Assembly (NCBI RefSeq): GCF_003096355.1
Contig: NZ_QEKI01000001.1
Location: 248,001-312,000 of the forward strand
DNA: 64,000 nucleotides
Source: Pontibacter virosus
GTDB lineage: Bacteria > Bacteroidota > Bacteroidia > Cytophagales > Hymenobacteraceae
Reading direction: 5' to 3'
Each line of letters begins with the position of its first letter. The first letter of the stretch is position 1. Shown piece after piece: positions 55,045-64,000 of the stretch. The notes beneath the pieces are model-generated. The model was given only the letters and a program-made list of their open reading frames with translations, ran no database searches and was not told where the DNA came from. The position numbers and the translations under genes are program-made.

Positions 55045-55821
55045 TTAGTAGGTATAGCTGGCTGTAGAGATGGCTCTGTTGAAGGTATACTTCAGTTCGA
55101 GGCCAAATACAGGCGAGATGCGGTTGCGCTTCGTGGTATAGCCCTGTTCAAGCAGCACCCCGTCTTCATCATATTTCGGACTCACTTCCACAAAATAGTA
55201 GTCGGTCTGGCGCAGGAAGTAGGGGGTGATACGGATCTTGTCGCTGATCTCGTAAGTGGCTTCCACTCTGAGGCGGGTGCGGTCGATGGTGCGTACCAGC
55301 AGCTCGTTCGTTTCTTCCCCAAAATCCTTAACCACCAGCAGCTCATACGACAGGGACGGTGTGATAAAGCGTTCCCCTAACGGTATACGCTTGCCTAGTT
55401 CCGCCCCTAGTCTGAACCGCGCAAATGGATCGCGGCGCTCCTGGTTCACGTAATCGAGCGTCAGCTGTTTGTTGAAGTATAAGCCTTTGATGGTGCCGGC
55501 ATGGCGGAGGAAAGCCGACGTGAAATTGCTCGAAGGCATGTCTTCCTTGGCGTAGCGGAACATAGCACCTGCTACCCAGTGCTCCGTAAAGGTGTGCTCG
55601 TAGCCCAGCGTGAACTCGATGCGCTCGAAGCTGCCCACCCCATTGTAGCGGCCGTCGGTGTTGATGCGGTACTGATTCTGCAGAAACAACAGGCCACTTT
55701 CGCCCAGGCCGTAGCTCAGTTGCAGTTCGGGCCAGAGGGCGGTCGGTGCACTCACTTTGCTCTGGGCGTGGCTCAAAAGCGGCAACACAGCCAGTAAGAG
55801 AATCAGGTATAGTTTTTTCAT
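55045..55821 (-). CDS. DUF2490-family outer-membrane beta-barrel protein
   Basis: The 258-residue product has a signal peptide (MKKLYLILLLAVLPLLSHAQ) and alternating beta strands ending in YTFNRAISTASYTY. The pattern (WPELQLSYGLGESGLLFLQNQYRI at the start, RHAGTIKGLYFNKQLTLDYVNQERRDPFARFRLGAE in the middle) fits DUF2490, a barrel family of unknown role. It follows the M20 gene by six bases and is probably cotranscribed with it. Confidence 0.82.
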   Translation of the reverse strand: MKKLYLILLLAVLPLLSHAQSKVSAPTALWPELQLSYGLGESGLLFLQNQYRINTDGRYNGVGSFERIEFTLGYEHTFTEHWVAGAMFRYAKEDMPSSNFTSAFLRHAGTIKGLYFNKQLTLDYVNQERRDPFARFRLGAELGKRIPLGERFITPSLSYELLVVKDFGEETNELLVRTIDRTRLRVEATYEISDKIRITPYFLRQTDYYFVEVSPKYDEDGVLLEQGYTTKRNRISPVFGLELKYTFNRAISTASYTY

Positions 55822-55827
55822 TTTCGG

Positions 55828-57030
55828 TTATCCTACTGTTTGAGCTTCCAATTCCTGTACGGCAATCCAGGCCATCAGCCCGCTGCCGGTTTCCAGCGCG
55901 GCTTCGTCAATGTCGAACGTTGGGGTATGCACACCAGAGGTGATGCCGCGCGCCTCGTTGCGGGTACCCAAGCGATAGAAGCAGGCAGCCACTTCCTGCG
56001 AGTAATAGGCAAAATCCTCGGCTCCCATCCACAGGTCAAGGTCCACTACATTCTCCTCCCCAAGGTATAGCGCTGCCGCCTCGCGGGCACGGCCGGTCAG
56101 GTCAGGGTCGTTCTTCAGGAAAGGGTAGCCAAACTTGATGTCGATGTCGCAGCTGCCGCCCATGCTCTCACAGAGTCCTTCAGCCAGTTTGCGTATACGG
56201 CGGTGCGCCTCTTTACGCCATACCTCATCCATGGTCCGGAAAGTGCCTTCCACCTTCACTTCATTCGGGATCACATTGGTGGCACCCAAGGCTTCTACTT
56301 TTCCAAAGGAGAGCACCGTGGGCACTTTTGGGCTGGCATGCCGGCTCACGATCTGCTGCAGCGCCACGATCAGATGCGATGTGATCAGCACCGGATCTAC
56401 GTTAAGCTCCGGCAGGGCAGCGTGACCGCCTTTGCCTTTTACTGTAATGTAGATCTCGTCGGCGCTGGCCATGTACATACCTGACCGGAAACCGACCTTG
56501 CCGGCTGGCAGCATCGGAAACACATGCTGGCCGATGATACTTGATGGGGCCGGTTGCTGCAGCACCCCCTCTTTTATCATAATGGAAGCACCACCCGGAA
56601 ACTTCTCCTCCCCTGGCTGGAACACCAGTTTCACGGTGCCTTCAAACTCTCCGCGCACTTCCTGCAGAATGCGCGCCGCGCCCAGCAAAGAGGCTGTATG
56701 CACATCGTGCCCGCAGGCATGCATTACACCCTCGTTCTTCGACTTGTAGTCTACAGCGTTTTGCTCTGTAATCGGCAGGGCATCCAGGTCGGCACGCAGT
56801 GCGATGGTCTGACTTTCCGGGTTTCGTCCTTTAACCAGGGCTACCACACCTGTATTGGCCATACGCACTGTTTCCAAGCCATAGCTTTGCAGCACCTGCT
56901 CTACATAAGCAGCCGTGTTATGCTCTTCGAAGGAAAGCTCCGGATTGGCGTGCAAATGCCGGCGTATACCTATTGAATCCTGGGTGTAGGTCTTGGCCAA
57001 CTCTTTTATTCTCTGCGCTAATTGATTCAT
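55828..57030 (-). CDS. M20-family N-acyl-amino-acid amidohydrolase
   Basis: The 400-residue enzyme has the M20D metal site: HACGHDVHTA (104-113) with Cys106 and His108 as metal ligands, GEEKFPGG (141-148) with the catalytic Glu, IGQHVFPMLPAG and a dimerisation domain (about 180-290). Such enzymes (hippuricase-like) remove acyl groups from N-acylated amino acids. It is in the cytoplasm. The ATG at 57030 begins MNQLAQRIKELAK. A TATATTTG box at 57077-57084 gives a ~40-base leader. Confidence 0.92.
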   Translation of the reverse strand: MNQLAQRIKELAKTYTQDSIGIRRHLHANPELSFEEHNTAAYVEQVLQSYGLETVRMANTGVVALVKGRNPESQTIALRADLDALPITEQNAVDYKSKNEGVMHACGHDVHTASLLGAARILQEVRGEFEGTVKLVFQPGEEKFPGGASIMIKEGVLQQPAPSSIIGQHVFPMLPAGKVGFRSGMYMASADEIYITVKGKGGHAALPELNVDPVLITSHLIVALQQIVSRHASPKVPTVLSFGKVEALGATNVIPNEVKVEGTFRTMDEVWRKEAHRRIRKLAEGLCESMGGSCDIDIKFGYPFLKNDPDLTGRAREAAALYLGEENVVDLDLWMGAEDFAYYSQEVAACFYRLGTRNEARGITSGVHTPTFDIDEAALETGSGLMAWIAVQELEAQTVG

Positions 57031-57076
57031 GTAAGTATTTAAATGACAAGGCACTACGCACCTTATTAAAAGCTGT

Positions 57077-57084
57077 CAAATATA
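57077..57084 (-). promoter_or_regulatory. -7 box of the M20 gene
   Basis: The minus strand reads TATATTTG, an exact match, 46 bases before the ATG. Confidence 0.55.
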
Positions 57085-57088
57085 AAAA

Positions 57089-57122
57089 GAAAAACGTTGC
57101 AGCCGCCTGAGCAACTGCAACG
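57089..57122 (-). terminator. Terminator of the deoC/SPOR genes
   Basis: CGTTGCAG (57095-57102) pairs with CTGCAACG (57115-57122); on the minus strand a T-rich run follows. It overlaps the promoter region of the M20 gene. Confidence 0.8.
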
Positions 57123-57150
57123 CTGTATACCTATAGCGGACTGCTATACC

Positions 57151-57657
57151 TTATTGCTTTGGTATGTTGATCTGCTCCTGCACAATATGGGCGTTGGGGA
57201 TCAGGTCGCTGATCTGGTTTAGCACCTGCTGCGCCTCTATGCGGCTGAAATAGTCACCTATCTTCAGGCGGAAGTTTGGCTGCTGGTAAGTCAGGTAATC
57301 CTTTTGCTCTGGCACGCGGGCAATGATGGCTTTTCGCAGGTCCATTACGGTTTGGCGCTCCGAGCCATTATAGGCCAGTATGCGGTAGCCTTGCGCATAC
57401 CGAATGTTCTTGTTGACGCGAGCCACCGAATCCATCAGCACAGCTACCCTGGCATTTGCGTGGTTTGTGGGCTCTACTCTGGCAGTTGCCGGTGCATTGG
57501 CATCATCGGCTGGGTAAGTGGGTCGGTATACGCTGATGTCGTCCACTACGCGGGCACTGGTTCTGTCTGGCGAACTGGTGCGTGCTTCTGCCGCGGGCTT
57601 GCAGGCCGACGACACCACCAAAGCTAAAATAAAAAGAAAACTAAGCGCTCTGTTCAT
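57151..57657 (-). CDS. SPOR-domain lipoprotein
   Basis: The 168-residue lipoprotein (signal ending VVSSAC) has a Thr/Ala/Pro-rich linker and a C-terminal SPOR domain (about 88-162: YAQGYRILAYNGSERQTVMDLRKAIIARVP ... FRLKIGDYFSRIEAQQVLNQISD). SPOR domains bind glycan strands without stem peptides, often at the division site. The start overlaps the end of deoC by 17 bases, which suggests coupled translation, though no functional link is evident. Confidence 0.85.
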   Translation of the reverse strand: MNRALSFLFILALVVSSACKPAAEARTSSPDRTSARVVDDISVYRPTYPADDANAPATARVEPTNHANARVAVLMDSVARVNKNIRYAQGYRILAYNGSERQTVMDLRKAIIARVPEQKDYLTYQQPNFRLKIGDYFSRIEAQQVLNQISDLIPNAHIVQEQINIPKQ

Positions 57658-58324
57658 GCTTTACAATTTGAATACTGGCAGAGCAACCTAAGCGGTCGGC
57701 TCCCGCCTCAATTAACGCGAGGGCATCGGCGTATGTTTTAATGCCACCAGACGCTTTTATTTTGATGTGGCTTGGCAGTACGCGGCGCATTAGCAGCACA
57801 TCTTCCACCCGGGCTCCACCTGAAGCAAAACCCGTCGACGTTTTGGCAAAGTCTACTCCGGCATCACTGCAGATTTCACATGCTTTGGCTATCTCATCCT
57901 GCGAAAGCAGCGCCGTCTCGATGATCACCTTCAGTTCCGCCTCTTTCAGGTGACAGAAGTTCGCCAAATCACTCAGCTCTTTTTTTATCTCGCTGTACCT
58001 GCCCGACTTGAAGAACGAAACATTCATGACCACGTCAATTTCGTTGGCCCCGTCGGCTATGGCCTGGTGCGTTTCCAGAATCTTTACCTTGGGGTGCTGG
58101 TAACCCAGTGGGAAACCAATGACAGTGGCCACTTTTACCATAGCTCCCGGCCCCAAGCGCTCTGTAGCTGCCTGCACGTAGCAAGGTGGCACGCACACTG
58201 CCGCAAAGCCGTAGTCACGGGCCTCATCACACAGTTGCATCACCTGCTCAGCTGTCGCATCTGGGCGCAGGATGGTGTGGTCTATATAGGAAGCAAGTTC
58301 TTCTCCTGACATATTTTTTAACAA
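57641..58324 (-). CDS. deoC: Deoxyribose-phosphate aldolase
   Basis: DeoC splits 2-deoxyribose 5-phosphate into acetaldehyde and glyceraldehyde 3-phosphate. The 227-residue TIM barrel has YIDHTILRPDAT (13-24), VIGFPLGYQ (68-76), EIDVVMNVSFFKSG (95-108), the Schiff-base Lys161 in FAKTSTGF and Lys190 in IKASGGIKTY. Length is normal. It overlaps the SPOR gene and has an upstream leader of 126 bases to the secA stop. Confidence 0.97.
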   Translation of the reverse strand: MLKNMSGEELASYIDHTILRPDATAEQVMQLCDEARDYGFAAVCVPPCYVQAATERLGPGAMVKVATVIGFPLGYQHPKVKILETHQAIADGANEIDVVMNVSFFKSGRYSEIKKELSDLANFCHLKEAELKVIIETALLSQDEIAKACEICSDAGVDFAKTSTGFASGGARVEDVLLMRRVLPSHIKIKASGGIKTYADALALIEAGADRLGCSASIQIVKHEQSA

Positions 58325-58343
58325 AAGATGTTTTAAACAAAAG

Positions 58344-58391
58344 GAAAGGATATAAAGACTGGCTTTGGCACCCGCTTTTATATCCTTTGCT
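58344..58391 (-). terminator. Terminator of secA
   Basis: AAAGGATATAAA pairs with TTTATATCCTTT around a 20-base loop. On the minus strand a T-rich stretch follows. A second, GC-rich hairpin (CCGCC/GGCGG) lies at 58422-58441. Confidence 0.78.
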
Positions 58392-58450
58392 TTTAGATGA
58401 TCATATAAAAAGTATAACCGCCAGGCTTTTCAGAAGGCGGCTATCTGGTA

Positions 58451-61816
<3,366 letters not shown>

Positions 61817-61861
61817 CTGTATTGGTTGTTCTTAAATGAAATTCTGCGTTCGCAATATCGT

Positions 61862-61869
61862 CAAAAATA
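61862..61869 (-). promoter_or_regulatory. -7 box of secA
   Basis: The minus strand reads TATTTTTG, an exact TAnnTTTG match, 45 bases before the secA ATG. Confidence 0.5.
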
Positions 61870-62100
61870 AAGTGTTTTTCTGACATATCTAAGGCAATGC
61901 ACTAAAACAATACCAGAATGATAGCTGCATAGGCTATCTGCCATATTTGCCGATAGGCTGAACTTATTTTCTCAACAAAGCTTAGGCTGCGTAAATTCCT
62001 GTGTCATAAAGGGAAAACCTGGGGATGGGCTGTGGCATTGTGACATAGTGGGGTTGTTTGTTCCTGTGGGCTGAATTTGGTGTACAGGTATAGCACAAAT

Positions 62101-62124
62101 GGCGCGAGCGTCCTCGCTCGTGTC
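62101..62124. repeat. Hairpin repeat CGAGCG/CGCTCG
   Basis: GCGCGAGCG and CGCTCGTGT form a stem with a 4-base loop (TCCT). I have met very similar elements between genes of related genomes. Confidence 0.6.
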
Positions 62125-62234
62125 TGGTATAGAGGGGCTTCTGGCCCAAGTATAGGTATCGCTTGCTTTGCTTTATAGCAATTGCTATTGTAGCAACTTG
62201 CTTTGCCTTGTGGCTTGCCCTGGCCGGGCGGGCC

Positions 62235-62276
62235 TCACTTTTTTCCTTGATGAAAAAAGTGAGCAAAAAAATCAAG
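62235..62276. repeat. Dual-hairpin intergenic repeat
   Basis: TCACTTTTTT (62235-62244) pairs with AAAAAAGTGA (62253-62262). A competing pair is CTTGAT (62246-62251) with ATCAAG (62271-62276). The two stems share the loop region, so only one can form at a time. Near-identical elements are frequent between genes in Bacteroidota. Confidence 0.75.
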
Positions 62277-62430
62277 ACGCTCCAAACTCGCTGAACGCTC
62301 GAACAGTGGAGCGTCATTTGGTGCACCTGGCTGATGTAATCAATTCCATAGCTTACGGGGCAAGTTAGTCTTGCTATACCTGCCAGCAGTAGTTCGCAAC
62401 AGTGCTTATACCTACTGAATGGTAGTTACA

Positions 62431-62474
62431 GGTTCCCCGCCTTAGAAAAGGAGGGGTTAGGGGTGGTTGGACCC
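62431..62474. repeat. C/G-run intergenic repeat (first copy)
   Basis: TTCCCCGCCTTAGAAAAGG is followed by AGGGGTTAGGGGTGGTTGG. The pattern (CCCC...AGAAAAGGAGGGG...TTAGGGGTGG) is an interspersed repeat seen in several phyla. Confidence 0.7.
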
Positions 62475-62634
62475 GGTAGAGCCAATGAACTGCAGCAACC
62501 ACATAGCCTATACTACAAATTAACCAATGACAGAAAATCCACTCTTGAGAGGGGCAGGAGTGTGTTATAGCGACTGCCTGACCTCCCTTCGACCAAGATC
62601 CTTTTAGGATGACAGAACGGGAAAGCATAAGCTG

Positions 62635-62690
62635 AAAGTCCCCCTTGGGGATAGGGGGCCTCGACAAGGAAGGGGGCAGGGGATGACAAT
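62635..62690. repeat. C/G-run intergenic repeat (second copy)
   Basis: AAGTCCCCCTTGGGGATAGG is followed by GGGCCTCGACAAGGAAGGGG and CAGGGGATGAC. It is a related but distinct member of the same kind. Confidence 0.7.
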
Positions 62691-62742
62691 CGTGCACGTG
62701 AATCCTGTAAATCCTTGGAGGTAGGGACCCTATATTGAAGAC

Positions 62743-63267
62743 TCAGACAGAGAACACCCGCTGCATCTCCACTACATCATCCCAACCGCCATCAGACTTG
62801 CGCAGCCATTCGCGGCGCATACCGACTTCCTCGAAGCCGGTATTTTTGAAAAGCCTGATGCTGGTGTGGTTGGTGGCCGTGATGCTGCAGTATACCTGGT
62901 GTAGTTGCAAGGTATGCTGACAGTAATTTAGCAGAAGATGCAGCGCCTCGGCTGCGTGCCCCTGGCCACGGTATGCGGCTGAAACAACAATGCCTATACC
63001 TGCGCGACGGTGCAACGGGTCGAAGTCAAAAAGGTCGATGGCGCCGATGGCTTCTTGTGCCTGGTTGCAGATGACCAGGCGGAGTTGCTTGATGGTGTAG
63101 ATATCGAGGACGGCGTTCTCGAGGTACTGCTCCAGCACAAACCTGGAATAAGGTGTGAGCGTGTTGCCGACATGCCACACTGAGGTATCATTCTCTAAGG
63201 TGTACAGAAAGTCCAGATCAGTGGGCTCGAGGGCCCGCAGGTAGGTATGGTCGCCTTTCAGGAACAT
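62743..63267 (-). CDS. GNAT-family N-acetyltransferase
   Basis: The 174-residue protein is an Acetyltransf_3-type enzyme: LRALEPTDLDFLYTLENDTSVWHVG at the start, IGAIDLFDFDPLHRRAGIGIVVSAAYRGQGHAAEALHLLLNY at about 95-137 with the acetyl-CoA loop RGQGHA, and the C-terminal IRLFKNTGFEEVGMRRE. The substrate is unknown. Its ATG lies three bases after the dapF stop, so both are in one operon; the ATG at 63265-63267 is the first available. Confidence 0.9.
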   Translation of the reverse strand: MFLKGDHTYLRALEPTDLDFLYTLENDTSVWHVGNTLTPYSRFVLEQYLENAVLDIYTIKQLRLVICNQAQEAIGAIDLFDFDPLHRRAGIGIVVSAAYRGQGHAAEALHLLLNYCQHTLQLHQVYCSITATNHTSIRLFKNTGFEEVGMRREWLRKSDGGWDDVVEMQRVFSV

Positions 63268-63270
63268 GGG

Positions 63271-64000
63271 CTATACCTTCTCCGGGAGTGGCACTGTGCC
63301 CGTAAACACCAGTCTGGCAGGGCCCGTCAGGTATACGTACCGGAAGCCGTCACCGTGCTGTTCGAAGCTTACCTGCAGGTTGCCTCCGGGGGTTTTTACG
63401 CGCACCGGGCTTTCCATGCCGCGCATACCTGCTACCAGGGCGCAAGCCGTCACGCCGGTTCCGCACGATAGCGTTTCGTCTTCCACGCCGCGCTCGTAGG
63501 TGCGCACGTAAATGGTGTCTTCAGAGAGGCGCTCCACAAAATTCACATTGGTTCCTTTGGCCACGAAGCGGTCGTTGTAGCGCACCGCACGGCCCTCGGC
63601 GTACACATCCAGGTCGCGCACATTGTCTACAAAGCGCACGTAGTGAGGCGAGCCGGTATTCAGGTAGAAGTCCTGCCCGATACGCTCCACACCCGCCACA
63701 TCACCCATTTTCAGCTGGATTTCCTCGCGCTCGATGGTGGCCTGGTGCTCGCCGTCGGCTGCCAGAAAGTAGGCCACATCTTCGATCACGCCGAGTTGCT
63801 TGGCGAAACGTACCGTGCAGCGGGCCCCGTTTCCGCACATAGAGCCCAAGCGGCCGTCTGCGTTAAAGTATACCATCTCGAAGTCGTAATCGTCATGGTC
63901 CTGCAACAGAATAAGGCCATCAGCACCGATGCCGGTCCGGCGGTCGCACAAATGTTTGATCATCTGCTCGTCCTCTGCCGGGAAGTTCAACTTCCGGTTG
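63271..64000 (-). CDS. dapF: Diaminopimelate epimerase (N-terminus beyond the window)
   Basis: DapF converts LL- to meso-diaminopimelate for lysine and peptidoglycan synthesis. The visible part (about 242 residues) reads NRKLNFPAEDEQMIKHLCDRRTGIGADGLILLQ at the edge, then FNADGRLGSMCGNGARCTVRFA with the first catalytic Cys, RFVAKGTNVNF, and EDETLSCGTGVTACALVA with the second catalytic Cys. About 20 residues (the KYQGTGNDF segment) lie outside the right edge. It is cotranscribed with the acetyltransferase. Confidence 0.96.
   Translation of the reverse strand, partial: NRKLNFPAEDEQMIKHLCDRRTGIGADGLILLQDHDDYDFEMVYFNADGRLGSMCGNGARCTVRFAKQLGVIEDVAYFLAADGEHQATIEREEIQLKMGDVAGVERIGQDFYLNTGSPHYVRFVDNVRDLDVYAEGRAVRYNDRFVAKGTNVNFVERLSEDTIYVRTYERGVEDETLSCGTGVTACALVAGMRGMESPVRVKTPGGNLQVSFEQHGDGFRYVYLTGPARLVFTGTVPLPEKV

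Larger units (their letters stand above)
61870..62742. other. Repeat-rich intergenic region between secA and the acetyltransferase
   Basis: About 870 bases without a credible gene. It is a patchwork of short hairpin and G/C-rich repeat elements: a CGAGCG/CGCTCG hairpin near 62105, a dual-hairpin element at 62235-62276, and G-run elements at 62431-62474 and 62635-62690. Open frames across it translate into repeat-like peptides. Confidence 0.75.

Noticed and set aside
61982..62326. Minus-strand open frame of 114 codons in the repeat region
   Set aside because: It runs through hairpin repeats and gives a peptide with repeat-like, unlikely composition. No promoter or start context.
62374..62697. 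Minus-strand open frame of 107 codons across the G/C-run repeats
   Set aside because: The peptide is the translation of interspersed repeats (PPLTPPFLRRG type) often misannotated as hypothetical proteins.

Overview
The window is an ordinary chromosomal segment of a bacterium of the phylum Bacteroidota, most likely a Pontibacter-like member of the Hymenobacteraceae. The reasons are the gene families (TonB-dependent receptor with carboxypeptidase-regulatory domain, BatD, MoxR, DUF4097 and DUF2490 proteins, M56 peptidase with BlaI, membrane-anchored MutS homologue, 1,121-residue SecA), promoters of the form TAnnTTTG instead of TATAAT, and almost no Shine-Dalgarno sequences. The genus is an inference. 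I see no rRNA, tRNA, CRISPR array, insertion sequence, prophage or integron.

Layout. 1-9.6 kb: end of a sodium/proton antiporter-like gene, a CPA1 K+/H+ antiporter, an unknown gene, batD-aroC plus a small secreted protein, a small conserved 63-residue protein, queG, a secreted RidA protein and a lipoprotein amidohydrolase. 9.7-18.8 kb: ruvB, a glutaryl-CoA dehydrogenase, a TonB receptor behind a TPP riboswitch, a mutarotase-like gene with a NadR-like kinase, a PnuC/PnuT transporter and a rhodanese. The riboswitch, receptor, transporter and kinase look like a thiamine (or related vitamin) uptake set. 19-29 kb, all plus strand: guaB, a SpoIIE phosphatase/STAS/HATPase partner-switch module, a parvulin lipoprotein carrying an inserted OmpA domain, a SurA-like chaperone and MoxR. 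29-38 kb: a dehydrogenase, an acetyltransferase, an outer-membrane barrel, recA, a DUF3108 protein, a response regulator/histidine kinase pair, a pseudouridine synthase and a quinone oxidoreductase. 38.3-42 kb: a BlaI/M56/TlpA-like operon behind two clear operator palindromes. 42.3-45 kb: rplM-rpsI-rpsB-tsf. 45-50.6 kb: small proteins, the membrane MutS homologue, a RidA protein and an ECF sigma/anti-sigma/DUF4097 operon. 51-58.3 kb: an antiquitin-type aldehyde dehydrogenase, HtrA, Hsp20, an M20 amidohydrolase with a DUF2490 protein, and deoC with a SPOR lipoprotein. 58.4-64 kb: secA, a 926-base repeat-rich gap, an acetyltransferase and a truncated dapF.

No gene cassette here looks like a defence island or a transferred element. 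The strongest unexplained signal is at the DNA level: the octamer AGGTATAG (or CTATACCT) occurs more than 60 times by eye, against about two expected. It lies in genes and between them and sometimes forms perfect palindromes. Other points of interest are the OmpA domain inside a parvulin chaperone, the three 55-residue repeats and plug-like module of the M56 protein, a 20-base perfect inverted repeat around the start of the NadR-like kinase gene, promoters touching start codons (possible leaderless mRNAs), and several families of intergenic repeats.
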